Shown here one piece after another: positions 1 through 6,093 of a DNA stretch of 7,160 nt. Made by a program: the position numbers and the translations under genes. Below the pieces are notes generated by a model. That model ran no database searches. It was given only the letters and a program-made list of their open reading frames with translations, and was not told where the DNA came from. How positions within the stretch are numbered: position 1 is the first letter of the stretch; each line of letters starts with the position of its first letter. The stretch comes from Aquabacter sp. (GTDB lineage Bacteria; Pseudomonadota; Alphaproteobacteria; Rhizobiales; Xanthobacteraceae), in NCBI GenBank assembly GCA_030147645.1, contig JASBUY010000116.1:1-7160 (forward strand), written 5' to 3'.

Positions 1-138
1 GTCGATCCCCAGCCGTCCCATCACCGCGCCGAGGGCGATCTGGACCAAGGGCGGAGCCACATGCGGCAGGAGCCGGCTGATCCAGCTCCCCAGCACCACG
101 GCGATGAGAAGGATGAGAACGAGATTGAGCGTCGCCAT
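1..138 (-). CDS. Na+/H+ antiporter, CPA1 (NhaP/YjcE-like) family, N-terminal part only
   Basis: This is the first 46 codons of a gene that runs off the left edge, starting at ATG 138-136. The protein begins MATLNLVLILLIAVVLG, a first membrane helix, followed at about residues 18-45 by SRLLPHVAPPLVQIALG and a short GxxxGRLGI helix. The run 'SRLLP..PPLVQIALGxxxG' near the N-terminus is typical of bacterial CPA1 sodium/proton antiporters, which exchange cytoplasmic Na+ (or K+) for protons across the inner membrane. The start is supported by a GAGG ribosome site 7 nt upstream, and no better in-frame start lies nearby. It lies 59 nt downstream of the truncated oxalate-decarboxylase ORF on the same strand, so the two are probably co-transcribed. 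The ion-binding residues lie outside the window, so the family call rests on the N-terminus alone. Confidence 0.7.
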   Translation of the reverse strand, partial: MATLNLVLILLIAVVLGSWISRLLPHVAPPLVQIALGAVMGRLGID

Positions 139-197
139 GACGATGCCTCGAACCCGTCCCCCGATTCGCGGTGGTGCGACGGGCCGGGGGAAGGTGC

Positions 198-482
198 TCA
201 GTCCTTGATCAGGGGCTGGCGTGGCGGCCTCAGCGCGGACATGAGCGGCTCGCTGACATCCAGATGGCCCTCCACCAGATGCCGCGGCGTCAGCGCCAGC
301 CAGGTGTTGAGCGAGATGTCCTTGTGGGCCATGGCGAAGGGGAATTTGAGGTTCGGGATGCCCACATGGTCCATGGAAGGCGGGACCAGGATGTCCGGAC
401 TCTCCGGCTCGACCTCGGGATTGCGCGGGCCGACAATGTCAGCCCCGCGGGTGCCGACGATGAGTTGCATCAGGCGGGTCAT
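198..482 (-). pseudogene. Internally deleted oxalate decarboxylase (OxdC-type bicupin) remnant, intact 94-codon reading frame
   Basis: Residues 1-47 follow the N-terminal arm of bicupin oxalate decarboxylases: GxxGAxxxGPRN at about 10-21, then SPDILVPPSMDH (28-39) and IPNLKF (42-47), matching the family pattern 'NPD.LVPP.TDHG..PN.KFSF'. Residues 55-94 follow the extreme C-terminus: DISLNTWLALTP (55-66), then LVEGHLDV, matching 'ADVSLNQWLA.TP...V.AHL'. Everything between is missing, including both cupin barrels with their HxH...E...H manganese ligands. The family is usually about 380-400 residues, so roughly 290 residues are lost, in frame. Oxalate decarboxylase turns oxalate into formate and CO2; this product cannot. 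The ORF keeps a strong AAGGAG site, one start and one stop, with no frameshift. Upstream sequence on this strand shows no displaced cupin domain. It could be a decayed gene, or a retained small protein of unknown role. The family match is from memory of OxdC sequences. Confidence 0.7.
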
Positions 483-488
483 CAGAAT

Positions 489-494
489 CTCCTT
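489..494 (-). promoter_or_regulatory. Strong ribosome binding site of the OxdC mini-gene
   Basis: Read on the minus strand, AAGGAG lies 6 nt before the ATG at 482-480. It is the best Shine-Dalgarno match seen in the window at this spacing. It fixes the start of the 94-codon ORF and indicates that the truncated reading frame can still be translated. Confidence 0.65.
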
Positions 495-658
495 GCCACT
501 TCCCCTTCAGGGGCGATGCGCTTTGCGCGAGGGGATGTCCGGGTGTGAAGCCGATGCCGGCGCGCGGAGCCCGGAAAGATCGTGCCGTTCATGTTCGCCC
601 GTGCGCCTTGGACACCATAAGCATGGCAGGGCGGGCATAGTCCTGGCAAATGAACGCC

Positions 659-687
659 AATATACAAGCGTCATACGACAGTATATT
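659..687. promoter_or_regulatory. AT-rich inverted repeat, candidate operator
   Basis: AATATAC (659-665) and GTATATT (681-687) are perfect 7-nt inverted repeats separated by 15 nt. Nested inside is a second dyad, ATAC-GACA-GTAT (673-684). On the minus strand the centre reads TCGTATGACGC, close to the TNGTNNNACNA pattern of FCD-type GntR regulators but with one mismatch at the last position. It lies about 177 nt upstream of the OxdC mini-gene start and 227 nt upstream of the peroxiredoxin start, so it could serve either gene. No regulator gene is in the window, so the assignment is tentative. Confidence 0.4.
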
Positions 688-903
688 TATTGCAAATACG
701 ATCACCTCCATGGTGCCTCGCATATGAGGGCGCCGCGCACCGGCGGATACGGGCTCGAAAACCTAAGTATGATCGCCCGACCCCAAGGGCCGATACCATC
801 GCACCCCCAGATCTCCGAAACTTCCTGCCAGCAGTGCGCAGCTTTCACACCGGGACAGGCAATCGAGCTCTCCCCAACAGGTGACGGCGCACTGACTGGT
901 TAT

Positions 904-907
904 GGAG
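904..907 (+). promoter_or_regulatory. Ribosome binding site that selects the peroxiredoxin start at 914
   Basis: GGAG lies 6 nt before ATG 914-916. The alternative in-frame ATG at 902 overlaps this site and has no purine-rich sequence in front of it, so 914 is preferred. Confidence 0.55.
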
Positions 908-913
908 CAGAGC

Positions 914-1426
914 ATGGCAGACCAATCTCTTCCCGTTTCCGGCACGGCCCTGCCGCCCGGAACGAAAGCGCCGGAATTCACGCTGTCCGCGACGCCGGAC
1001 CAGACGCTGTCTTTGGCCGAAATGCGGGGGCATCCGGTGATCCTCGCTTTCTATCCCGCCGACTGGAGCCCGGTCTGCGGCGATGAGGTCAGCCTCCTCA
1101 ATGAGGTCCTTCCGGAGTTTCACCGTTTCGGCGCCCAGCTCGTCGGCATTTCCACGGACGGCGTGTGGTGCCATGCGGCCTTTGCGGCGGAGCGCAAGCT
1201 GCACTTCCCTCTGCTGGCGGATTTCGAGCCCAAGGGCGAGACCGCCCGGCGCTATGGCGTCTATCGTGCGAGCGAGGGCGTGGCGGACCGCGCCCTGTTC
1301 GTGATCGATGCCGAGGGCATCATCCGCTGGTCCTATGTGTCTCCGCTGGGCATCAATCCCGGTGCGGACGGAATCCTTGAGGCGCTCGAACCCCTCGCTC
1401 CCCGCACGGAAGGAGCCGCAGCATGA
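914..1426 (+). CDS. Peroxiredoxin (AhpC/TSA family, AhpE/BCP-like)
   Basis: This 170-residue thioredoxin-fold protein reduces hydrogen peroxide and organic hydroperoxides in the cytoplasm. Evidence: the N-terminal PPGTKAPEFTL strand (14-24), the segment GHPVILAFYPADWSPVCGDE (39-58) carrying the peroxidatic cysteine C55 in the place of the usual FYPxDxTxxC, then LVGISTDGVWCHAAFA (76-91) with a second cysteine C86, and HFPLLADFEPKGETARRYGV, the conserved substrate-side loop. C86 could be a resolving cysteine, but that is inference. There is no signal peptide. The GGAG site favours this start; ATG 902 would add four residues. The stop overlaps the start of the downstream DsbA-like gene (ATGA), so the two are translationally coupled. 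That gene could supply or process the thiol electrons for this peroxidase. AhpE and BCP subtypes cannot be told apart with certainty here. Confidence 0.88.
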   Translation: MADQSLPVSGTALPPGTKAPEFTLSATPDQTLSLAEMRGHPVILAFYPADWSPVCGDEVSLLNEVLPEFHRFGAQLVGISTDGVWCHAAFAAERKLHFPLLADFEPKGETARRYGVYRASEGVADRALFVIDAEGIIRWSYVSPLGINPGADGILEALEPLAPRTEGAAA

Positions 1427-1953
1427 CCCGCCCCATCCCCCCGCTCGCCGCCGATGATCACGTTCTTGGCGATCCGGCCTCCGCCGTCACGCTGGTGGAG
1501 TATGGCGACTACCAGTGCCCCTATTGCGGCGAGGCCTATCCCGTCCTCAAGGCCGTTCAGAGCGCCATGGGCCGAAAACTGCGGTTCGTCTTCCGCAATT
1601 TCCCGCTGGTTGAGGTGCACGCCCATGCTTTGCGTGCGGCTCAATTCGCCGAGGCGGCAGCGGAAGCCGGCCTGTTCTGGGAGGCGCATGATCTGCTCTA
1701 CGAGAACCAGGACACCCTTGATGACCGCAGCCTCGTCGCCTTTGGCGATCGCATGGGCCTCGACCGCGCCCTGCTGGCGGCAGCGTTCGAGGGCCGGCAC
1801 AACGAGAAGATCCAGCGGGATTTCCTCGGCGGCGTGCGGGGCGGGGTGAATGGAACCCCGAGCCTGTTCATCAACGGCCAAATCTATGAAGGCGAGCGCG
1901 ATGTGGACAGCCTCATCGAGGCGCTGAGCGCGGCGGCGATGGTGCGCCTCTAG
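1423..1953 (+). CDS. DsbA-family thiol oxidoreductase, cytoplasmic type
   Basis: This 176-residue thioredoxin-fold protein has the active site CPYC (residues 32-35) in VEYGDYQCPYCGEAYP, and the cis-proline motif GTP (T145-P146) in VNGTPSLFING. The helical insertion between them (about 62-135) is of DsbA type. There is no signal peptide or lipobox, so the protein should work in the cytoplasm, unlike classical periplasmic DsbA. Family members of this kind are annotated as DsbA family or thioredoxin domain-containing proteins. Its ATG overlaps the peroxiredoxin stop by 4 nt, and an AGGAG site within the end of the upstream gene lies 7 nt before it. This argues for balanced expression of the two. 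The likely role is thiol-disulfide exchange linked to the peroxiredoxin; the substrate is unknown. The strong palindrome that follows the stop may end or dampen transcription. Confidence 0.85.
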   Translation: MTRPIPPLAADDHVLGDPASAVTLVEYGDYQCPYCGEAYPVLKAVQSAMGRKLRFVFRNFPLVEVHAHALRAAQFAEAAAEAGLFWEAHDLLYENQDTLDDRSLVAFGDRMGLDRALLAAAFEGRHNEKIQRDFLGGVRGGVNGTPSLFINGQIYEGERDVDSLIEALSAAAMVRL

Positions 1954-1956
1954 CGC

Positions 1957-2018
1957 ACGTTCCGATCTGATTGCATCGCAATCAGATCGGTAAAACGTTC
2001 TCTATCAATGTTTTAGAG
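1957..2018. repeat. Intergenic palindromic element with a 13-bp perfect hairpin
   Basis: CCGATCTGATTGC (1962-1974) and GCAATCAGATCGG (1978-1990) pair perfectly around a 3-nt loop. Outer arms ACGTT (1957-1961) and AACGT (1994-1998) extend the stem past a 3-nt bulge, and a second small hairpin CTCTA/TAGAG (2000-2004, 2014-2018) follows. It begins 3 nt after the DsbA-like stop. No long T-run follows, so it is not a textbook rho-independent terminator. Compound palindromes of this sort lie between genes in many Hyphomicrobiales genomes, and I suspect a dispersed repeat. Copy number cannot be judged from one window. As RNA it could also act as a 3'-end stabiliser or a partial terminator. Confidence 0.6.
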
Positions 2019-2072
2019 CCCGACTTGCCCGATCGCGCCGGGGCTGTCGCCGCCGGTGCGATCCTCCTGCCA

Positions 2073-3293
2073 ATGACAATGATGGTAGCAGCCATGACCC
2101 TTCAGCACAGCGCCCGCCCGGAGCGCGCCAGGGGGCTGAGCCTTGCGCTCGGCCACGGAACCACGTTCGCGATGGCGGCTGCGGCCGGCCTTGCCATCGC
2201 CAATATCTATTACAACCAGCCGATGCTCGAACTGATCGAGAGCGATCTGCCGGATCGCCTCGCCGGCGCCATCCCCACCGCGACCCAGCTTGGTTATGCG
2301 GCGGGGCTTTTCCTGCTGGTGCCGCTGGGCGACCTCGTGGAGCGCAAGCGGCTCATCGTGCTGCAATTCGCTCTGCTTTCGGTGGCCCTTGGCCTTGCCG
2401 CCATCGCGCCCAATGCCGCGATGCTGGTGGTGGCATCGCTGGCGGTGGGCCTGCTGGCGACGGTGGCGCAGCAGATCGTCCCCTTCGCCGCTCATCTGGC
2501 GGCCCCGGAGCGCCGGGGCGCGACGGTGGGGACGGTGATGGCTGGGCTTCTCTCCGGTATCCTCCTGAGCCGGACCCTCGCGGGTTTCGTGGCCGCTCAT
2601 GCGGGGTGGCGTGAGATGTTCTGGCTCTCCGTGCCTCTGGCGCTGGCCGCCGCCCTCCTGATGGGGCTGGTTCTGCCCCGCAGCAGGCCGGATTCCACCC
2701 TGGGTTATGGAAAGCTGCTGCATTCCATCTGGCACCTGTGGCGCGCCTATCCCGCGCTTCGCCTCGCCGCGCTCACCCAGTCGGCGCTGTTTGCCGCCTT
2801 CACCGTGTTCTGGACCATCCTCGCCTTCCGTCTGGCGGAGCCTCGCTTCGGCTATGGCGCGCAGGTGGCGGGGTTGTTCGGGCTTGTGGGTGCGGTGGGC
2901 ATTCTCGCGGCCCCCCTGGCAGGGCGCTTCGCCGACCGGCGCGGGCCGTCGCAGGCGGTCATTCTGGGCGTCCTTGTGACGCTGGCGGCGTGGCTGGTCT
3001 TCGGCTTCTGGACCTCGCTGACCGGGCTCGTGGTGGGCGTGGTGTTGCTGGATTTCGGCATGCAGACCGCCCTCGTGTCCAACCAGCACATCGTCTTTGC
3101 CTTGCACCCGGAGGCCCGCGCCCGCCTCAATACCGTTCTTATGGGCACCATGTTCCTGGGAGGAGCCTTGGGCTCGGCCCTCGCGACTCTCGCGTGGCAG
3201 GCCGGCGGCTGGCTGTCTGTGAGCATCCTCGGCATCGGCTTCGCGCTCATTGCCACTGTGCTGCAAGCGCTCGCGTGGCGCCGACGCGCCTGA
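2073..3293 (+). CDS. MFS transporter (YgaY-like permease)
   Basis: This 406-residue inner-membrane permease has about 12 hydrophobic helices. The first helix ends in LAIANIYYNQPML (about 39-51), a signature of the YgaY-like MFS branch. The loop between helices 2 and 3 carries PLGDLVERKR (about 84-93), the MFS motif-A equivalent. The middle of the protein has the positively charged 6/7 loop (LPRSRPDSTLGYGKLLHSIW), and a second motif-A-like GRFADRRGPS follows in the C-terminal half. The substrate is unknown; relatives are annotated as drug or sugar exporters. Start choice is uncertain. An open frame extends back to TTG 1971, but that codon sits inside the 13-bp hairpin, so I prefer ATG 2073; ATG 2079, 2082 and 2094 are also in frame and none has a strong ribosome site. 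It is 119 nt downstream of the DsbA-like gene on the same strand, so read-through past the palindrome is possible. Confidence 0.85.
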   Translation: MTMMVAAMTLQHSARPERARGLSLALGHGTTFAMAAAAGLAIANIYYNQPMLELIESDLPDRLAGAIPTATQLGYAAGLFLLVPLGDLVERKRLIVLQFALLSVALGLAAIAPNAAMLVVASLAVGLLATVAQQIVPFAAHLAAPERRGATVGTVMAGLLSGILLSRTLAGFVAAHAGWREMFWLSVPLALAAALLMGLVLPRSRPDSTLGYGKLLHSIWHLWRAYPALRLAALTQSALFAAFTVFWTILAFRLAEPRFGYGAQVAGLFGLVGAVGILAAPLAGRFADRRGPSQAVILGVLVTLAAWLVFGFWTSLTGLVVGVVLLDFGMQTALVSNQHIVFALHPEARARLNTVLMGTMFLGGALGSALATLAWQAGGWLSVSILGIGFALIATVLQALAWRRRA

Positions 3294-3343
3294 GGCCCGC
3301 TTCCTGCGGGGTGGGCGCCGGCCCGGCAGACGGCTGTTGAAAT

Positions 3344-3375
3344 GGCCCCGGCCAGACCCTGCGCTGGCCGGGGCC
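3344..3375. terminator. GC-rich hairpin between convergent genes, probable bidirectional terminator
   Basis: GGCCCCGGCCAG (3344-3355) and CTGGCCGGGGCC (3364-3375) form a perfect 12-bp stem with an 8-nt loop. It lies 50 nt after the MFS stop and 69 nt beyond the end of the stand-alone receiver gene, which converges on it. The flanking T-tracts are short (TT on the plus strand, a three-base T-run on the minus strand), so termination strength is uncertain. A smaller CCCGC/GCGGG hairpin (3296-3310) lies just after the MFS stop. Confidence 0.6.
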
Positions 3376-3444
3376 TTCCGCATGTTCCGCGTGGGTCCTC
3401 AGTTTTGGCGCAGGTTCAGTCGTGGTCTTGCGCCCTGCGTCGGT

Positions 3445-3837
3445 CTAAGGGCGCGCGTGGCCGGTCGCCTGCAGGGCATCATCGATGCAGCGGATCATGT
3501 CCTCGCCCGCGAAGGGCTTGGCCAGAAAGCCCACCGCCCCGGCGGCGCGCGCCTGGGTGCGGATCCGGTCTTCGGGAAAGGCCGTGATGAAGATCAGGGG
3601 CAGCATGTCGCCCTCGGTGCGCAGGCGGGCCTGCAGGTCGATGCCGCTCATGCCGGGCATCTGCACATCGGTGATGACGCAGACCGTCTCCTCCCGCTCC
3701 GCCGACCCAAGAAAGGCTTCGGCGGACTCGAAAACCGTCGCGCCAAGACCAAGGGAGCGGACCAGGCTTTCGGTGGCGAGGCGAACGGCTTCGTCATCGT
3801 CGATGATGGCTATCAGCGGAACGTGGAACACGGGCAT
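3445..3837 (-). CDS. Stand-alone response-regulator receiver protein (FixJ-type REC, no output domain)
   Basis: This 130-residue protein is a receiver domain and nothing else. The acidic pocket is D13-D14-D15 in IAIIDDDEAV; the phosphoacceptor is D57 in CVITDVQMPGMSG; the switch threonine is T85 in IFITAF; the conserved lysine is K107 in FLAKPF. All residues needed for phosphorylation are present, so it should be active. It ends about 13 residues after the last receiver helix, with no DNA-binding or enzymatic domain. It is the last gene of the minus-strand cluster, 97 nt after the FixJ/NarL-type regulator, and closest in style to that protein's receiver, which suggests duplication. Possible jobs are a phosphate sink, a shuttle to another histidine protein, or a protein-protein switch. 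Only a weak AGGGG lies close before the ATG, so translation may be modest. Confidence 0.85.
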   Translation of the reverse strand: MPVFHVPLIAIIDDDEAVRLATESLVRSLGLGATVFESAEAFLGSAEREETVCVITDVQMPGMSGIDLQARLRTEGDMLPLIFITAFPEDRIRTQARAAGAVGFLAKPFAGEDMIRCIDDALQATGHARP

Positions 3838-3934
3838 ACACCCCTACAACGCTTGCGGAACCGCTGGGGTGCCGATCTGCCCGTCACGATAGGCGCACGC
3901 GCGTCTTGGCTGAATCATACACTTGTTTGCTGGC

Positions 3935-4591
3935 CTATCCTTTCGCCGCCCGCAGCCCCAGCGCCTCTGCCATCCGCACGAGGTCGGCCAGAGACCGGGC
4001 TTCCATCTTCCGCATGACATTGCCGCGATGGATCTTGACGGTGATCTCGCTGAGACCGACCTCCCCGGCCACCTGCTTGTTCATGAGCCCGGCCGTCACC
4101 AGCGCCATGATCTGCTTCTCGCGCTCGGTCAGGCTGCCATAGAGGCTGTGCAGGCGGGAGGCAGCCTCCCGCTCGGTGCGGCGGGCGCGGTCGATCTCGA
4201 TCGCCGCCGCCACCGCGTCGAGCATGTCCTGGTCCCTGAAGGGCTTGGTGAGGAAATCCACCGCCCCTGCCTTCATGGCGCGGACCGTCATGGGGATATC
4301 GCCGTGCCCCGTCATGAAAATGATGGGCAGATCCAGGTCCGATCGCAGCAACTGGCTTTGGAAATCAAGACCGCTCACGCCGGGCAGCCGGATATCCAGC
4401 ACGAGGCAGCGCGGCACGTCTGGCAGCCTTGCCGCCAGCAGGTCCGGCGCCGAGGCGAAGGATGCCACCTCAAGGCCGATGGAGCGGAACAGGCTGGAGA
4501 GCGCCTCCCGCAGCTCTGCATCGTCGTCCACAACGATCACGATGGGGCCGGTGGGCGGAGAGGCGGTGCGGCTGAGCGGGCGGCTGGTCAC
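3935..4591 (-). CDS. FixJ/NarL-family two-component response regulator
   Basis: This 218-residue regulator has a receiver domain at about residues 16-130, with D22-D23-D24, phosphoacceptor D66 in LVLDIRLPGVSGLD, T94 in IIFMTGHGDIPM and K116 in FLTKPF. The phrase MTGHGDIPMTVRAMKAGAVDFLTKPF is a FixJ-family hallmark. A linker follows, then a LuxR-type helix-turn-helix at about 150-212 (SLTEREKQIM, then GLMNKQVAGEVGLSEITVKIHRGNVMRKM). Phosphorylation should promote dimerisation and DNA binding. The gene starts with GTG at 4591-4589, overlapping the kinase stop as GTGA, with an AAGGA-type site upstream. This is tight translational coupling to its partner kinase. No nitrogen-fixation genes or FixL haem domain are nearby, so it should not be called FixJ. 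Target genes are unknown; the divergent FUSC gene and the cluster's own promoter are candidates. Confidence 0.92.
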   Translation of the reverse strand: MTSRPLSRTASPPTGPIVIVVDDDAELREALSSLFRSIGLEVASFASAPDLLAARLPDVPRCLVLDIRLPGVSGLDFQSQLLRSDLDLPIIFMTGHGDIPMTVRAMKAGAVDFLTKPFRDQDMLDAVAAAIEIDRARRTEREAASRLHSLYGSLTEREKQIMALVTAGLMNKQVAGEVGLSEITVKIHRGNVMRKMEARSLADLVRMAEALGLRAAKG

Positions 4592-6093
4592 GACGTGATT
4601 TCCTTGACGCGATGAGGCGGCGTTTCGCCGGCAGCGGGGAGGGTGACGGTGAGGCGCAGTCCGCCAATGCTCCCTGGGGCGGCCTGGATTGCGCCGCCAT
4701 GGGCCTCGACGATGGACCGCGAGATGGACAGGCCGATACCGAGGCCGTCCTTCTTCGTGGAGACGAAGGGCGTGAACAGGGAGGGCAGAGTATCGGGTTC
4801 AGCCCCCGGCCCGCTGTCCTCCACCTCGATGGCAATTCCCCCGCCGCCCTCGGGGGCGGGGCTTGCGCCGGTGCGGATGGTCAGGGTGCGGGCCTCGGGC
4901 GGGACGGCATCCATGGCCTGGATGGCATTGAGCGCGAGATTGATCAGCACCTGCTGCAACTGCACCCGGTCGCCCCGGATGGCCGGAAGGCCGGGCGCCA
5001 ACCGGAGCACCAGCGCGACGCCGTGGCTGGCGAGCTCCCGTTCGAGCAACGCGACGCTATCTTCCACCAGATCCGCCACATCCACGGGGAGGCGGGCGGG
5101 TTCCTCCCGGCGCACCAGGGCCCGCAGCCGGGCGATGACCTCGCTGGCACGGCGCGCATTCGTGATCATGCGTGTCACGCTCTTTTCCGCTTCGTCCAGA
5201 TCGGGGACCGGACGGCGCATCCACCGCAGGCAGGCTTCGCCATTGGTCACCACCGCGGCCAGCGGCTGGTTCACCTCATGGGCGATGGAGGCCGTCAGTT
5301 CGCCCAACGTGCTCACCCTTGTGACATGCGCAAGGTCCGCCTGCGCGCGGTGCAGGTCGTTCTCGGCGCGCTTGCGCTCGGTGATGTCATGGTTCGTTTC
5401 CATGATCCCAAGGGTGCGGCCGCGATCATCGCGCTGCAGGGACCACCGGCTGATGCAGGTGACCTTGCGGCCGGCGCGGGTGGTGTGAATCACTTCCCCC
5501 TCCCACTGCCCCGTGGCGTGGAGCAGGCGCAGGATCTCACCCAGTGGCGCCGGCAATACACTGCGCAGCAGTGCGTCGGCTGGCTGCCCGAGCGCTTCCT
5601 CCCGCGTCCAGCCATACAGGCGCTCGGCGCCCACATTCCAGTAGACCACCGCACCGGCAGGATCACGCACGAAGATGGCGTCATGGGAGAGGTCGAGCAG
5701 AGCCGCCTGATCGCGCAGCGAGGCTGTGGCATCCTCGTTCCGCAGGCAGAGCAGAGTGGTCACCGTGATGGCGGCGATGCTCACCACGCAGCGCATGACC
5801 GAGGCGAGGTTGTAGTCCTGGGCGTGAATGACGAGGAAGCTCGCCACCGCCAGCATCACGCAGCCCCCACCGACGACGATCAGGCCCGTGCTGCGGAACC
5901 AGCTGGAAGCGATCAGCACCACCACCCCATAGAGCACCGCAATGGCCATATCGAGCGGGGACAGTGTGTCGATGAGGAAGATGGCGAGGCAAAGCCCCAC
6001 CGCGAGGACCTGGCCGACCCAGCGGGACCGAGGTTGCGCCGGCTTGTGGAACAGCACGCGGGAAGAGCCGGGCATGGCTAGGCTCGCCCGCAT
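4588..6093 (-). CDS. Membrane-bound PAS sensor histidine kinase
   Basis: Counting from ATG 6093, the protein has 501 residues. Four hydrophobic helices lie at about 26-46, 48-65, 70-90 and 98-117, including FLIDTLSPLDMAIAVLYG, with no sizeable periplasmic loop. A PAS/PAC domain follows at about 131-242 (LSHDAIFVRDPAGAVVYWN to METNHDITERKRAE). The dimerisation domain holds the phosphorylated H272 in SIAHEVNQPLAAVV, the FixL-like HPK4 form. The ATPase domain shows the N box (LINLALNAIQAM, about 384-395), G1 (DSGPG at 426-430), the F box (LFTPFVSTKKD) and G2 (GLGIG at 450-454). All catalytic motifs are intact. The PAS domain lacks an obvious haem-type context, so the signal is unknown. The open frame extends back to 6222, but those 43 codons read like non-coding sequence and the site at 6222 has no ribosome site. 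ATG 6075 is an equally possible start. It leads the cluster with the regulator gene overlapping its stop. Confidence 0.9.
   Translation of the reverse strand: MRASLAMPGSSRVLFHKPAQPRSRWVGQVLAVGLCLAIFLIDTLSPLDMAIAVLYGVVVLIASSWFRSTGLIVVGGGCVMLAVASFLVIHAQDYNLASVMRCVVSIAAITVTTLLCLRNEDATASLRDQAALLDLSHDAIFVRDPAGAVVYWNVGAERLYGWTREEALGQPADALLRSVLPAPLGEILRLLHATGQWEGEVIHTTRAGRKVTCISRWSLQRDDRGRTLGIMETNHDITERKRAENDLHRAQADLAHVTRVSTLGELTASIAHEVNQPLAAVVTNGEACLRWMRRPVPDLDEAEKSVTRMITNARRASEVIARLRALVRREEPARLPVDVADLVEDSVALLERELASHGVALVLRLAPGLPAIRGDRVQLQQVLINLALNAIQAMDAVPPEARTLTIRTGASPAPEGGGGIAIEVEDSGPGAEPDTLPSLFTPFVSTKKDGLGIGLSISRSIVEAHGGAIQAAPGSIGGLRLTVTLPAAGETPPHRVKEITS

Larger units (their letters stand above)
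483..913. other. Non-coding divergent intergenic region
   Basis: This 431-nt stretch separates the minus-strand OxdC remnant from the plus-strand peroxiredoxin. Open frames crossing it (for example minus-strand 667-482 and plus-strand 690-884) have no recognisable domain and no good ribosome site, and I treat them as chance. It must hold promoters for both directions. The only clear structure is the AT-rich dyad at 659-687 in an otherwise GC-rich stretch. A weak TATGAT hexamer at 768-773 faces the peroxiredoxin, but it has no convincing -35 partner. Confidence 0.5.

Noticed and set aside
482..667. Minus-strand 61-codon frame upstream of the OxdC remnant, checked as a possible displaced cupin piece
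   Set aside because: There is no cupin motif, no HxH ligand set and no ribosome site; the composition is that of non-coding DNA.
61..1086. A 341-codon plus-strand open frame across the left part of the window
   Set aside because: It runs antisense to the antiporter start and the OxdC remnant and through the intergenic region into the peroxiredoxin in another frame; its composition is irregular and no domain is visible.
1971..2072. Longer MFS N-terminus beginning at TTG 1971
   Set aside because: The TTG lies inside the perfect 13-bp hairpin, no ribosome site precedes it, and the added 34 residues do not resemble an MFS N-terminus.
2013..3383. Long minus-strand open frame of 456 codons antisense to the MFS gene
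   Set aside because: It is a typical high-GC shadow frame, rich in R, G, H and Q, overlapping a clear 12-helix permease on the other strand.
3445..4591. Naming the cluster fixLJ because of the FixJ-type regulator
   Set aside because: The kinase has a single PAS domain with no recognisable haem-PAS signature, and no nif/fix genes are nearby; FixJ-type architecture is widespread among unrelated systems.
4612..6081. Long plus-strand open frame of 489 codons antisense to the kinase
   Set aside because: The histidine-kinase motifs on the minus strand are complete; the antisense frame is low-complexity G/A/H/D-rich shadow sequence.
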